Source of the DNA: Streptococcus oralis subsp. dentisani
Lineage (GTDB): Bacteria; Bacillota; Bacilli; Lactobacillales; Streptococcaceae
Reading direction: 5' to 3'
Length of the DNA: 64,000 bases
Assembly (NCBI RefSeq): GCF_007475365.1
Contig: NZ_CP034442.1
Location: 1,862,556 to 1,926,555 of the forward strand
Shown here: positions 8,373 to 18,075 of the stretch, piece by piece
How positions within the stretch are numbered: the stretch's first letter is position 1
How the letters are laid out: the number at the start of each line of letters is the position of its first letter
Notes under the pieces: generated by a model
Database searches by the model: none
The model's input: the letters and a program-made list of their open reading frames with translations, nothing else
What the model was told of the DNA's origin: nothing
Made by a program: the position numbers and the translations under genes

Positions 8373-8718
8373 GGCTTTGATTTCACAACTTCCCCGTCCT
8401 CAACTTTTGGGGCAACATCGGGAGTGTTGCGCCCTGCGTGGCAATGGCTGGGGTAGAAAGCATGCGACAGTGGACTATGTCTTTACCCATTCGCCCTATC
8501 GTCTCTATGCCTACCATGACTTGATCATGAAGGAGATGGCTAACCGAGGCTATAAGGTCAGTCCAGAGTGGCTGGATAAAAACTACCGAGGTAAAATTTG
8601 TCCAGCTTATGAAGACTTGCCTGAGGAAAAGTTGGGGAATCCTATCTATAGCGAACATGATGCAAGATACTATGAGGAGTGTCTGGCAAATCTCCGAGAG
8701 AAGGGGATAGACCTATAG
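8356..8718 (+). CDS. Pyrimidine dimer DNA glycosylase-like protein (T4 endonuclease V / Pyr_excise family)
   Basis: A 120-aa protein starting MRLWHEALISQL. It can be aligned by eye without gaps to the first 26 residues of T4 endonuclease V: S10, L12, L17 and the catalytic-site pair R22-E23 fall at identical positions (GQHRECC). Family members excise cyclobutane pyrimidine dimers using the N-terminal amine as nucleophile and E23 as catalyst. Here residue 2 is Arg instead of Thr, so the initiator Met would probably stay and the nucleophile would shift; activity is therefore not certain. GAAAGGAG precedes the ATG. Its 17-base overlap with the DUF1722 gene shows co-translation. Confidence 0.8.
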   Translation: MRLWHEALISQLPRPQLLGQHRECCALRGNGWGRKHATVDYVFTHSPYRLYAYHDLIMKEMANRGYKVSPEWLDKNYRGKICPAYEDLPEEKLGNPIYSEHDARYYEECLANLREKGIDL

Positions 8719-8814
8719 TCTTTTCTAATAGCAAGCCATAGTCACTTAGAAGAATTGTCAATAGCTCGTTTGAGCATTCCAACTAAAATACAGCCACAAA
8801 ACAAGCAATACAAA

Positions 8815-8850
8815 GGATTTGAGACACCGGTCTCAAGTCTTTTTCTTTTG
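8815..8850 (+). terminator. Terminator after the glycosylase-like gene
   Basis: Stem TTGAGAC / GTCTCAA around ACCG (8819-8836), extendable to 10 bp with one G-U, followed by GTCTTTTTCTTTT. It separates the island from metE. Confidence 0.85.
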
Positions 8851-8860
8851 TTCAAAAAAG

Positions 8861-8883
8861 TGATATAGTTTCAAACTATATCA
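8861..8883. promoter_or_regulatory. MET-box operator upstream of metE
   Basis: A perfect 11-bp inverted repeat TGATATAGTTT-C-AAACTATATCA. Its core TATAGTTTCAAACTATA is the streptococcal MET-box, the site of the LysR-type methionine regulator (MetR/MtaR). It sits 79 bases before the metE ATG, as expected for activation in low methionine. Confidence 0.8.
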
Positions 8884-8962
8884 AAGCCTAATTATTTACA
8901 ATTATACAGACAGTTTCTTTTCTGTTAAGATAGTTTCAACAACAAATTTTGGAGGACACATC

Positions 8963-11212
8963 ATGTCAACTACGATCATCGGTTTCCCTCGTTTGGGCGA
9001 ATTCCGCGAATTAAAATTTACAACTGAAAAATACTTTAGAAAAGAAATCTCAGAAGAAGAACTCCTTGCCGCAGCAAAAGAATTGCGCGCGAAACACTGG
9101 AACATTGTCAAAGAAAAAGGTATCACTGAAATCCCATCAAATGACTTTTCTCACTATGATAACTTCCTAGATGCAGCCTTCCTTTTCAACGTGGTGCCTG
9201 CTTCAGTTCAAAACTTGGACTTGACTGACCTTGAGCGCTACTTTGCCTTGGCGCGTGGTTACCAAGGAGAAAAAGGGGATGTGCGCGCCCTTCCGATGAA
9301 GAAGTGGTTTAACACCAACTACCACTACATCGTTCCTAAATTTGAAAAAGACACTCAAGTCAAACTTGCAGGTCACAAGATCTTTGACGAATTCCAAGAA
9401 GCAAAAGGACTTGGTCTCAACACTCGTCCAGTCCTTGTAGGACCATTCACTTTCCTTCAATTGTCAGACTTTGAAGAAGGTGTGAAAGCAGAAGACTTCG
9501 TAGATAGCTTTGTAGCTGCTTACCAAGAAGTTTTTGCTAAATTGGCTGAACTTGGTGCGACTCGCATCCAACTCGATGAAGCTGCTCTTGTAAAAGATTT
9601 GACAGCTGAAGAAAAAGCTCTCTTCTTGAACCTCTACAACAAACTTTTGGCTGATAAAAAAGGTCTTGAAGTATTGCTTCAAACTTACTTCGGTGACGTT
9701 CGTGATGTCTACGCTGACCTTGTAAACTTGCCAGTGGATGCTATCGGTCTTGACTTCGTTGAAGGTAAGAAAACTCTTGAACTTGTTAAAGGTGGTTTCC
9801 CAGCTGACAAGACTCTTTATGCAGGTATCGTCAATGGTAAAAACATCTGGCGTAATAACTACGAAAAGAGCTTGGCTGTTCTTGAGCAAATCCCAGCTGA
9901 AAACATTGTTTTGACAAGCTCATGTTCACTTCTTCATGTGCCATTTACAACTGCTAACGAAGAATTTGAACCAGCTATCTTGAACCACTTTGCCTTTGCG
10001 GTTGAAAAATTGGAAGAACTTCGTGACTTGGATGCTATCCGCAATGGTCAAGGTGCAGAAGCTCTTGCAGCTAACAAAGAACTCTTTGCGACTGAACGTG
10101 TTGGTGAAAATGCAGAACTTCGTGCGCGTATCGCTGGATTGACAGACGCTGACTACACTCGTTTGCCAGCCTTTGCTGAACGTGAAGCTATCCAAGAAGA
10201 AGCCTTCAAACTGCCAGCTCTTCCAACCACAACCATTGGTTCATTCCCTCAAACTAAAGAAGTTCGTGCTAAACGTTTGGCTTACCGTAAGGGTGAATTG
10301 ACCCAAGAAGAATACGATGCCTTCCTTGCTGAAACAATCGACGAATGGATCAAATGGCAAGAAGAAGTTGGATTTGACGTGCTGGTACACGGTGAGTTCG
10401 AGCGTAATGACATGGTTGAGTACTTCGGTCAAAACTTGTCAGGTTACCTCTTCTCTAAGAATGGTTGGGTGCAATCTTACGGTATGCGTGGGGTGAAACC
10501 ACCAATCATCTGGGGTGATGTGACTCGTCTCAACCCAATCACTGTCAAATGGTCTAGCTACGCACAAAGCCGTACTGACAAACCTGTTAAAGGGATGTTG
10601 ACTGGACCTGTTACCATCCTGAACTGGTCATTCCCACGCGAAGACATCTCTATCAAGGACTCAACTCTTCAAATCGCTCTTGCCATCAAGGATGAAGTTC
10701 TTGACCTTGAAGCTGCTGGCGTAAAAATCATCCAAATCGACGAGGCTGCTCTTCGTGAGAAATTGCCACTTCGTCGTAGCGACTGGTACGAAGACTACCT
10801 TGACTGGGCAATTCCTGCCTTCCGCTTGGTACACTCTACAGTAGCGCCAGACACTCAAATCCACACTCACATGTGTTACTCAGAATTTACAGATATCATC
10901 CCAGCTATCGACAACATGGATGCGGACGTTATTTCCTTTGAAGCTAGCCGTTCAAACCTTGAAATCTTGGATGAACTCAAAGCGAAAAACTTCCAAACAG
11001 AAGTGGGACCTGGGGTTTACGATATCCACTCTCCTCGTGTGCCAAACGAAGGCGAAATCGACCATACAATCGAGGCTATCCTTGCCAAAGTTCCAAGCAA
11101 GAAAGTTTGGATCAACCCTGACTGTGGTTTGAAAACACGTGGTATTCCAGAAACAAAAGAAAGCTTGATCCGCCTTGTCGAAGCAGCAAAAGCTGCGCGT
11201 GAGAAATTATAA
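8963..11212 (+). CDS. metE: Cobalamin-independent methionine synthase
   Basis: 5-methyltetrahydropteroyltriglutamate-homocysteine methyltransferase, the last step of methionine synthesis, cytosolic. The 749 aa match the family's usual length, with two homologous barrels: the N-terminal domain ([16 protein letters not shown]) and the catalytic C-terminal domain from ~residue 420 ([14 protein letters not shown]). Zinc and substrate residues are visible in HTHMCYSEF (His and Cys ligands) and [10 protein letters not shown] (Cys ligand). GGAGG (8951-8955) precedes the ATG. Codon use is highly biased, as for strongly expressed genes. metF follows in the same direction and supplies its methyl donor. 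The MET-box at 8861 predicts methionine-responsive control. Confidence 0.98.
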   Translation: MSTTIIGFPRLGEFRELKFTTEKYFRKEISEEELLAAAKELRAKHWNIVKEKGITEIPSNDFSHYDNFLDAAFLFNVVPASVQNLDLTDLERYFALARGYQGEKGDVRALPMKKWFNTNYHYIVPKFEKDTQVKLAGHKIFDEFQEAKGLGLNTRPVLVGPFTFLQLSDFEEGVKAEDFVDSFVAAYQEVFAKLAELGATRIQLDEAALVKDLTAEEKALFLNLYNKLLADKKGLEVLLQTYFGDVRDVYADLVNLPVDAIGLDFVEGKKTLELVKGGFPADKTLYAGIVNGKNIWRNNYEKSLAVLEQIPAENIVLTSSCSLLHVPFTTANEEFEPAILNHFAFAVEKLEELRDLDAIRNGQGAEALAANKELFATERVGENAELRARIAGLTDADYTRLPAFAEREAIQEEAFKLPALPTTTIGSFPQTKEVRAKRLAYRKGELTQEEYDAFLAETIDEWIKWQEEVGFDVLVHGEFERNDMVEYFGQNLSGYLFSKNGWVQSYGMRGVKPPIIWGDVTRLNPITVKWSSYAQSRTDKPVKGMLTGPVTILNWSFPREDISIKDSTLQIALAIKDEVLDLEAAGVKIIQIDEAALREKLPLRRSDWYEDYLDWAIPAFRLVHSTVAPDTQIHTHMCYSEFTDIIPAIDNMDADVISFEASRSNLEILDELKAKNFQTEVGPGVYDIHSPRVPNEGEIDHTIEAILAKVPSKKVWINPDCGLKTRGIPETKESLIRLVEAAKAAREKL

Positions 11213-11305
11213 GATAAGATTTCTCTCGTGACACTGACTAATCAAGGAACTGCTTGGCCCTAGCTGCTCAGCAATCATGAAATCAAAAAGAAAAGGATAA
11301 TGACT

Positions 11306-12172
11306 ATGTCACGCCAAACGCCGTCACTTTCATTTGAAGTGTTCCCTCCAAACCCAGCTGTGGGTAATGATAAAATTATTTCAGCCTTGCAGGATATGCG
11401 GGAGCTGACACCACACTTTATCAGTGTGACTGCCAGCAATAATAAATTCAATATCAAGGAAACAACGGTTCGTTTGGCAGACTTTATCCAGAATGACTTG
11501 GCGATTCCAACCATTGCCCACTTGCCAGCCATCTATCTGGCAAAGGAAAAAGTTGCAGAGACACTTGCGGACTTGGACAAGGTTGGTGTGCGAAAAATCT
11601 TGGCTCTACGTGGGGACATCATTCCTGATGTGGAACCGCAAAAGGATTTCCGCTATGCAACGGACTTGATTGAGTTCATCAAGGAACAAGCCCCTCACTT
11701 TGATATTGTAGGAGCTTGCTATCCAGAGGGGCACCCTGACTCGCCAAACCAAATCTCAGATATTCAAAATCTCAAGAAAAAAGTGGATGCAGGTTGCTCA
11801 AGTCTCGTAACGCAACTTTTCTTTGATAATGAGCGTTTCTATGATTTCCAAGATAAGTGTACCTTGGCAGGGATTGATGTTCCTATTCATGCGGGAATCA
11901 TGCCCATTCTGAACCGTAATCAAGCCCTTCGTCTCTTGAAAACGTGTGAGAATATCCACCTTCCACGTAAATTTAAGGCCATCTTAGACAAGTATGAGCA
12001 TGACCCTGAGTCGCTCAGAGCAGCAGGACTTGCCTATGCAGTGGATCAGATCGTGGACTTGGTAACCCAGGATGTCGCAGGTGTGCATCTCTACACCATG
12101 AACAATTCTGAAACAGCAAAATACATCCACCAAGCAACCAATGCCTTGTTTAATCATCAGTCTTTAGGGTAA
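11306..12172 (+). CDS. metF: 5,10-methylenetetrahydrofolate reductase
   Basis: FAD-dependent reductase making 5-methyl-THF, the methyl donor for MetE. About 288 aa forming one TIM barrel. The N-terminal SFEVFPP, the ISVTASNN segment and LALRGD are family signatures, and the CYPEGHP block contacts FAD and folate. I chose ATG 11306 because AGGA (11294-11297) is 8 bases upstream; ATG 11300 is only two codons earlier but too close to that site. The spacing of ~90 bases after metE holds no clear terminator, so the two genes are probably one unit. Confidence 0.97.
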   Translation: MSRQTPSLSFEVFPPNPAVGNDKIISALQDMRELTPHFISVTASNNKFNIKETTVRLADFIQNDLAIPTIAHLPAIYLAKEKVAETLADLDKVGVRKILALRGDIIPDVEPQKDFRYATDLIEFIKEQAPHFDIVGACYPEGHPDSPNQISDIQNLKKKVDAGCSSLVTQLFFDNERFYDFQDKCTLAGIDVPIHAGIMPILNRNQALRLLKTCENIHLPRKFKAILDKYEHDPESLRAAGLAYAVDQIVDLVTQDVAGVHLYTMNNSETAKYIHQATNALFNHQSLG

Positions 12173-12179
12173 TAAAAAG

Positions 12180-12220
12180 CAAACCATTCTTCTCAAGCGA
12201 GGGGGATGGTTCCTTTTTAA
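12180..12220 (+). terminator. Terminator after metF
   Basis: Stem AACCATTC / GGATGGTT (one G-U) with an inner CTC/GAG pairing, followed by CCTTTTTAA. Confidence 0.75.
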
Positions 12221-12538
12221 TAGAAAAGCCCGCACTTTTTAAGAAAAATATGATAAAATAGACTCTGTACGTACTTGATACAAAGATGAGGGTATAAAAA
12301 GATTTTTAGCAATTTAAATCTAACAAAAATAGACAGATGCTAGAGAATATTATTCTTAGATGTTTCAAAGTATCTAGATAGTTGAACACGGGCTAAATCC
12401 CTAGTGAAAAAGATAGATTTCCCAGTGTGCATCGCACACTGCGTCAATCTCCTATTTTCATACGGGATTCTTTACGCCCTTTGTATCCTGATTTTTGTAG
12501 GCAAGGCGTATAATTTCATCAATCCAAAGGGGATTAAA
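12221..12538. other. Long intergenic leader region upstream of pnp with hairpin and -10 box
   Basis: This stretch has no supportable gene. It contains TATGATAAAAT (about 12249-12259), which could be a distal -10. A strong hairpin lies at 12415-12450: CAGTGTGC, loop ATC, GCACACTG, flanked by pairing AGATT/AATCT. A perfect TATAAT at 12509-12514 lies 25 bases before the pnp ATG. An open frame from GTG 12404 runs into pnp but has no family N-terminus. If the distal promoter is used, the hairpin is in the pnp 5' leader, where some bacteria have an RNase III/PNPase-controlled hairpin; that role here is inference. Confidence 0.5.
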
Positions 12539-14752
12539 ATGACAAAACAAGTGTTTCAAACGACTTTTGCAGGTCGTGAGTTGGTTGTAGAGACTGGCCA
12601 GGTTGCTAAGCAAGCAAATGGCTCTGTTGTCGTGCGTTACGGTGAGTCAACTGTCTTGACTGCTGCTGTCATGTCTAAGAAAATGGCAACTGGGGATTTC
12701 TTCCCACTTCAAGTCAACTACGAAGAAAAAATGTATGCGGCTGGGAAGTTTCCTGGTGGCTTTATGAAGCGTGAAGGACGTCCTTCAACAGATGCGACTT
12801 TGACAGCGCGTTTGATTGACCGTCCAATCCGTCCTATGTTTGCGGAAGGTTTCCGTAACGAAGTCCAAGTTATCAACACCGTCCTTTCTTATGATGAAAA
12901 TGCATCTGCACCGATGGCAGCTATGTTTGGTTCATCCTTGGCTCTTTCTATCTCAGATATTCCATTTGACGGCCCAATCGCTGGGGTACAAGTTGGCTAT
13001 GTCGACGGTGAAATCATCATCAACCCAAGTCAAGAACAAGCAGAGCGTTCGCTTCTTGAATTGACAGTAGCTGGTACCAAACACGCTATCAACATGGTAG
13101 AGTCTGGTGCCAAAGAATTGTCAGAAGAAATCATGTTGGAAGCCCTTCTGAAAGGGCATGAAGCAGTCAAAGAATTGATTGCCTTCCAAGAAGAAATCGT
13201 TGCGGCAGTTGGTAAGGAAAAAGCGGAAGTGGAATTGCTTCATGTAGATGCTGAATTGCAGGCTGAAATCATCGCAACCTACAACAGCGACCTCCAAAAA
13301 GCGGTTCAAGTAGAAGAAAAATTGGCTCGTGAAGCTGCAACTCAAGCAGTCAAAGACCAAGTGACTGCTGTGTATGAAGAAAAATATGCAGACCACGAAG
13401 AATGTGACCGTATCATGCGTGATGTGGCTGAAATCTTGGAACAAATGGAACACGCTGAAGTGCGCCGTTTGATCACAGAAGACAAGGTTCGTCCTGACGG
13501 TCGTAAGGTTGATGAAATCCGTCCTTTGGATGCGGTTGTTGACTTCCTTCCTCGTGTGCACGGTTCCGGTCTCTTTACTCGTGGACAAACTCAAGCCCTT
13601 TCTGTCTTGACCTTGGCCCCAATGGGAGAAACGCAAATCATCGATGGTTTGGACCCAGAATACAAGAAACGCTTTATGCACCACTACAACTTCCCTCAAT
13701 ACTCTGTAGGGGAAACGGGTCGTTACGGTGCGCCTGGTCGTCGTGAAATTGGTCACGGTGCTCTCGGTGAGCGTGCCCTTGCTCAAGTCTTGCCAAGTTT
13801 GGAAGAATTCCCTTACGCTATCCGTCTGGTAGCAGAAGTCTTGGAATCAAATGGCTCTTCTTCTCAGGCTTCTATCTGTGCGGGAACGCTTGCACTTATG
13901 GCTGGTGGTGTGCCAATTAAGGCGCCAGTAGCAGGGATTGCCATGGGTCTCATCTCAGATGGAAACAACTACACAGTATTGACAGATATCCAAGGTTTGG
14001 AAGACCACTTTGGAGATATGGACTTCAAGGTTGCCGGTACTCGTGAAGGGATTACAGCCCTACAAATGGATATCAAGATCCAAGGGATTACTGCGGAAAT
14101 CTTGACAGAAGCCCTTGCCCAAGCCAAGAAAGCCCGTTTTGAAATCCTTGATGTGATTGAAGAAACGATACCAGAAGTTCGTCCAGAATTGGCTCCAACT
14201 GCACCGAAAATTGATACCATCAAGATTGATGTGGACAAGATCAAGATTGTCATCGGTAAGGGTGGAGAAACCATTGACAAGATTATCGCTGAAACAGGCG
14301 TTAAGATTGATATTGACGAAGAAGGTAATGTGTCCATTTACTCTAGCGACCAGGATGCCATTAACCGAACCAAAGAAATCATCGCTGGTTTGGTTCGTGA
14401 AGCGAAAGTGGATGAAGTTTACCATGCTAAGGTTGTTCGTATCGAGAAATTTGGTGCCTTTGTCAACCTCTTTGATAAGACAGATGCACTTGTGCACATT
14501 TCTGAAATGGCTTGGACTCGTACGAACAATGTAGAAGATTTGGTAGCCATTGGTGATGAAGTAGATGTTAAGGTTATCAAGATTGATGAAAAAGGACGTG
14601 TTGATGCTTCTATGAAGGCTCTTCTTCCTCGTCCACCAAAACCAGAACACGATGAAAAAGGTGAAAAGTCTGAGCGACCTCACCGTCCACGTCATCACAA
14701 GGACCACAAACCTAAGAAAGAATTTACAGAAACACCAAAAGATTCAGAATAA
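12539..14752 (+). CDS. pnp: Polyribonucleotide nucleotidyltransferase (PNPase)
   Basis: Phosphorolytic 3'-5' exoribonuclease of the RNA degradosome; 737 aa from ATG 12539, preceded by AAAGGGGATT. Domains in order: first RNase PH-like (~1-210, with [20 protein letters not shown]), all-helical linker, second RNase PH-like (~310-540, [20 protein letters not shown]), KH (~550-610, [13 protein letters not shown]), S1 (~620-690, [19 protein letters not shown]), and a basic His/Lys-rich tail. A 45-residue upstream extension to GTG 12404 is rejected because the family starts at MTKQVF. It leads a close-packed operon through cysE to the PucR-type regulator. Confidence 0.98.
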   Translation: MTKQVFQTTFAGRELVVETGQVAKQANGSVVVRYGESTVLTAAVMSKKMATGDFFPLQVNYEEKMYAAGKFPGGFMKREGRPSTDATLTARLIDRPIRPMFAEGFRNEVQVINTVLSYDENASAPMAAMFGSSLALSISDIPFDGPIAGVQVGYVDGEIIINPSQEQAERSLLELTVAGTKHAINMVESGAKELSEEIMLEALLKGHEAVKELIAFQEEIVAAVGKEKAEVELLHVDAELQAEIIATYNSDLQKAVQVEEKLAREAATQAVKDQVTAVYEEKYADHEECDRIMRDVAEILEQMEHAEVRRLITEDKVRPDGRKVDEIRPLDAVVDFLPRVHGSGLFTRGQTQALSVLTLAPMGETQIIDGLDPEYKKRFMHHYNFPQYSVGETGRYGAPGRREIGHGALGERALAQVLPSLEEFPYAIRLVAEVLESNGSSSQASICAGTLALMAGGVPIKAPVAGIAMGLISDGNNYTVLTDIQGLEDHFGDMDFKVAGTREGITALQMDIKIQGITAEILTEALAQAKKARFEILDVIEETIPEVRPELAPTAPKIDTIKIDVDKIKIVIGKGGETIDKIIAETGVKIDIDEEGNVSIYSSDQDAINRTKEIIAGLVREAKVDEVYHAKVVRIEKFGAFVNLFDKTDALVHISEMAWTRTNNVEDLVAIGDEVDVKVIKIDEKGRVDASMKALLPRPPKPEHDEKGEKSERPHRPRHHKDHKPKKEFTETPKDSE

Positions 14753-14767
14753 GAAAAGGAGAAATGT

Positions 14768-15385
14768 ATGGGATGGTGGCGCGAAACCATTGATATTGTA
14801 AAAGAAAATGATCCAGCGGCACGCAACAGTTTGGAAGTTTTGCTGACTTATCCAGGTGTCAAGGCCTTAGCTGCCCACCGTCTCTCGCATTTTCTCTGGA
14901 AGCACGGCTTCAAACTCCTGGCTCGGATGCATAGTCAGTTTTGGCGCTTTTGGACCCAGATTGAGATTCATCCAGGTGCCCAGATTGATTCAGGTGTCTT
15001 TATCGACCATGGTTCAGGTCTGGTGATTGGAGAGACGGCGATTGTTGAAAAAGGCGTTCTGCTCTATCATGGAGTGACTCTCGGTGGGACAGGGAAAGAC
15101 TGTGGCAAACGCCATCCGACTGTCCGAAAAGGGGCGCTCATATCAGCCCATGCCCAAGTCATCGGACCGGTAGAAATCGGTGAAAATGCCAAAGTTGGTG
15201 CAGCAGCAGTTGTTGTGGCAGACGTACCTAGTGATGTGACGGTGGTCGGAATTCCGGCTAAGATTGTCCGAGTTCATGGACAGAAGGATGAGCCAACGAT
15301 CCACGAAGTCGAAGAAAAACGAGAATACTACGTCAATAAACTCGAGCATGCTAGAGAAGCCAGCCACAGATCGTCGGGATTGTAG
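14768..15385 (+). CDS. cysE: Serine O-acetyltransferase
   Basis: Transfers acetyl from acetyl-CoA to L-serine, first step of cysteine synthesis. 205 aa, the short Gram-positive form. The N-terminal helices (NDPAARNSLEVLLTYPGVKALAAHRLSH) are followed by a left-handed beta-helix of hexapeptide repeats (IDHGSGLVIGETAIV, GVTLGGTGKDCGKRHPTV), where the active-site His/Asp lie. The gene begins 15 bases after pnp with AAAAGGAGA as ribosome-binding site and lies in the same transcript as cysS, joining cysteine synthesis with cysteine charging. Confidence 0.96.
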   Translation: MGWWRETIDIVKENDPAARNSLEVLLTYPGVKALAAHRLSHFLWKHGFKLLARMHSQFWRFWTQIEIHPGAQIDSGVFIDHGSGLVIGETAIVEKGVLLYHGVTLGGTGKDCGKRHPTVRKGALISAHAQVIGPVEIGENAKVGAAAVVVADVPSDVTVVGIPAKIVRVHGQKDEPTIHEVEEKREYYVNKLEHAREASHRSSGL

Positions 15386-15419
15386 AGGGTAGTAATGCCT
15401 TGGGTAGGAGGTTAGGCAA

Positions 15420-16184
15420 ATGCTATTAGAAGAATTCGAAAATGTACCTGCGGTTATCGAACCAACTGATAGAAGTATTCGTGGTGGTGGGGAAATCTGT
15501 GACACGATTATTTTATCTTTTAATGGAGAAATCGTTGAACGAGTAAAGCAGTTTGAAGATGTTTACGAAGGCGGCTATCTAACCAATCTAAATGGTAGAT
15601 TTCCATGGTATATCTATGAGAAAGATGGGAGTAAGGTAGCAGTTGCTATAGCTACGATTGGAGCCGCGATGGTTGTTGGACTCTTAGAAGAACTCAAAGC
15701 AAGAGGATTTAAGAACTTTATTATTTTGGGTTCTTGCGGAGTTCTAGATCAGTCTATTCAGGCAGATAAGATTATCCTACCAAGTTCAGCTCTACGTGAT
15801 GAAGGTACAAGTTACCATTACGCTCCTGCAAGTGATGAGATAGCTTATGACGAAACTTTGCTCTTAACCATGGAAGAAGCTTTGAACAAATCTTGCATTG
15901 AGCATATCCGCACCAAGTCTTGGACGACTGATGCCTTTTATCGAGAAACGCCTGATAAGGTCAAGCGTCGCTTGGCTGCTGGAGCCAAAGTGGTGGACAT
16001 GGAAGCTTCGGCTATCATGGCTTGGAGTCAATTTCGCAAGAGTAAAGTCTATCAGTTCTTCTACACAGCTGACTATGTGGATCATCATAACCGAACCTGG
16101 GATGCCCGCCATGAAGAGCGGACAGCTGATGCCATGACTTTTTTCACTATCGCTTTGACAATAGCAAAGGAACTAGAAAGGTAA
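15420..16184 (+). CDS. Nucleoside phosphorylase family protein (PNP/UDP superfamily)
   Basis: A 254-aa cytosolic protein of the purine/uridine phosphorylase superfamily. It shows the phosphate-site region (AIATIGAAMVVGLLEEL), the central LGSCGVLDQSIQADKIILP segment and the base/ribose motif VVDMEASAI, whose M-E contact ribose in this superfamily. Substrate cannot be told; uridine or purine nucleosides are candidates. TAGGAGG (15405-15411) precedes the ATG. It sits between cysE and cysS, 34 bases after cysE, where no functional link to cysteine is obvious. Confidence 0.85.
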   Translation: MLLEEFENVPAVIEPTDRSIRGGGEICDTIILSFNGEIVERVKQFEDVYEGGYLTNLNGRFPWYIYEKDGSKVAVAIATIGAAMVVGLLEELKARGFKNFIILGSCGVLDQSIQADKIILPSSALRDEGTSYHYAPASDEIAYDETLLLTMEEALNKSCIEHIRTKSWTTDAFYRETPDKVKRRLAAGAKVVDMEASAIMAWSQFRKSKVYQFFYTADYVDHHNRTWDARHEERTADAMTFFTIALTIAKELER

Positions 16185-16192
16185 CTACAAGA

Positions 16193-16714
16193 ATGGCAGT
16201 ATATTTTTACGGCTGTATCACCATGGATGGCTACTTGGCAGACAGCCAGCACAGGATAGACTGGCTGCATCAGCTTGGTTCTGTAGAGGATACAGGCTAT
16301 GATGACTTTTACAGGCAAATGGATATCACCATCATGGGCAAGCGGACCTTTGAGGAAATCCAAGATTTGCAAGATGTAGAAAGTTTTTATCAAGCTACGG
16401 AAAACTATGTCTTTACGCATGATAGGCACCTGCCTGTCAGCAATTATCAGCCAGTAGCTGGGGATGTGGTGGACTTTGTTCACCAGATTGACAAAGGCAA
16501 AAATGTCTTTGTGGTTGGTGGTAATTCCTTGGTAGGACCGCTCTTGAATGCGGATCTTTTCGACCACCTCATTATTCAGATAGCGCCCCTTATCCTAGGA
16601 AAGGGGGTTTCCCTCTTTACCCAAGAGGAAGGGCAGCGCTTTTACCAACTGGATAGCCTCAGACAATTTGGCCCTTTTGCAGAGCTGGTTTTCAGCCGAA
16701 AAAGTCAGAAATAG
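16193..16714 (+). CDS. Dihydrofolate reductase / RibD C-terminal-like reductase
   Basis: A 173-aa protein of the DHFR-like RibD_C family, with an NADPH-dependent reductase fold. Visible features are the N-terminal YGCITMDGYLAD, the IMGKRTFEEI motif and the glycine-rich cofactor motif VFVVGGNSLVGPLL. It is shorter than true DHFR and lacks the RibD deaminase domain, so the physiological substrate is open. It starts 8 bases after the nucleoside phosphorylase stop and ends 17 bases before cysS, an ordinary operon arrangement. Confidence 0.85.
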   Translation: MAVYFYGCITMDGYLADSQHRIDWLHQLGSVEDTGYDDFYRQMDITIMGKRTFEEIQDLQDVESFYQATENYVFTHDRHLPVSNYQPVAGDVVDFVHQIDKGKNVFVVGGNSLVGPLLNADLFDHLIIQIAPLILGKGVSLFTQEEGQRFYQLDSLRQFGPFAELVFSRKSQK

Positions 16715-16731
16715 AGAAGGGAGTGGACCGC

Positions 16732-18075
16732 ATGATTAAAATTTACGACACCATGTCTCGTGATTTGCGAGAATTTGTCCCAATCGAGGACGGCAAGGTC
16801 AAGATGTATGTTTGTGGGCCAACTGTATACAACTATATCCATGTCGGCAATGCCCGCTCAACAGTAGCCTTTGATACCATTCGTCGCTACTTTGAATACC
16901 GTGGCTACGAAGTTGCCTATATTTCCAATTTCACGGATGTGGATGATAAGATTATCAATCGCGCAAGGGAAGAAGGCATCACGCCTCAGGAGATTGCGGA
17001 CAAGTATATCGCGGCCTTTCGTGAGGACGTGACTGCCTTGGGTGTCAAGCCTGCGACTCGCCATCCGCGTGTAGTCGAGTTTATGGCTAACATTATCCGC
17101 TTTGTGGAAGACTTGATTGAAAAAGGCTATGCCTATGAGAGTCAGGGGGATGTCTATTTCCGCGTCGAAAAGTCTCACGATTATGCCAAATTAGCCAACA
17201 AAACCTTGGCAGACTTGGAGTTGGGTGCTTCTGGTCGGACAGATGAGGAGACCGCCCGTAAGGAAAATCCAGTGGACTTTGCTCTCTGGAAGGCAGCTAA
17301 GCCAGGTGAGATTTTCTGGGACAGTCCTTGGGGACATGGTCGCCCAGGCTGGCATATCGAGTGTTCGGTCATGTCGACAGAGATTCTAGGTGATACTATT
17401 GATATCCACGGTGGTGGAGCCGACCTTGAATTTCCACACCATACCAACGAAATTGCCCAGTCAGAAGCTAAAACAGGTAAGACCTTTGCCAACTACTGGA
17501 TGCACAATGGCTTTGTCAACATCGATAATGTCAAGATGTCCAAGTCTTTGGGTAACTTTATTACTGTACATGATGCCCTCAAAACTATTGATGGGCAAGT
17601 ACTTCGTTTCTTCTTTGCTACTCAGCATTACCGCAAGCCAATCAACTTTACGGAAAAAGCTGTGCGTGATGCCGAGACTAATCTCAAATATCTGAAGAAC
17701 ACTTACGAGCAACCATTTTCTGGGACTGTAGATATTCAAGAGTTACAAGCCTTTAAAGATAAGTTTGTTGCAGCTATGGATGAGGACTTTAACGCTGCCA
17801 ATGGTATCACAGTTGTCTTTGAAATGGCCAAATGGATCAACTCTGGCAACTATGATGCAAGTGTTAAGAAATCTCTTGCGGCTATGTTAGAGGTCTTTGG
17901 TATTGTCTTTGTTGAGGAAGTTTTGGATGCAGAGATCGAAGCCTTGATCCAAAAACGACAAGAAGCGCGTGCCAATCGTGACTTTGCGACAGCAGACCAA
18001 ATCCGAGATCAACTGGCTGCTCAAGGGATTAAGCTCCTTGACACCAAAGATGGAGTGAGGTGGACACGTGATTGA
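16732..18075 (+). CDS. cysS: Cysteinyl-tRNA synthetase
   Basis: Charges tRNA-Cys; class I synthetase of 447 aa. Start ATG 16732, preceded by GAAGGGAG; the upstream GTG 16723 is less likely. The HIGH-type motif is HVGNARS (~residues 38-44), preceded by [11 protein letters not shown] whose Cys is a zinc ligand. Further zinc ligands lie in HIECSVMS and [14 protein letters not shown], and KMSKSLGN is the KMSKS loop. It is complete. The end overlaps mrnC by 8 bases, as in many Firmicutes. Confidence 0.98.
   Translation: MIKIYDTMSRDLREFVPIEDGKVKMYVCGPTVYNYIHVGNARSTVAFDTIRRYFEYRGYEVAYISNFTDVDDKIINRAREEGITPQEIADKYIAAFREDVTALGVKPATRHPRVVEFMANIIRFVEDLIEKGYAYESQGDVYFRVEKSHDYAKLANKTLADLELGASGRTDEETARKENPVDFALWKAAKPGEIFWDSPWGHGRPGWHIECSVMSTEILGDTIDIHGGGADLEFPHHTNEIAQSEAKTGKTFANYWMHNGFVNIDNVKMSKSLGNFITVHDALKTIDGQVLRFFFATQHYRKPINFTEKAVRDAETNLKYLKNTYEQPFSGTVDIQELQAFKDKFVAAMDEDFNAANGITVVFEMAKWINSGNYDASVKKSLAAMLEVFGIVFVEEVLDAEIEALIQKRQEARANRDFATADQIRDQLAAQGIKLLDTKDGVRWTRD

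Noticed and set aside
12404..12538. N-terminal extension of pnp from a GTG
   Set aside because: The family begins at MTKQVF; a good ribosome-binding site and a -10 box lie just before ATG 12539.
13121..13786. 221-aa open frame on the minus strand inside pnp
   Set aside because: Shadow of the biased pnp codons, with no recognisable motif or ribosome-binding site.
14060..14707. 215-aa open frame on the minus strand inside pnp
   Set aside because: Antisense to the KH/S1 region; composition is that of a complement reading.
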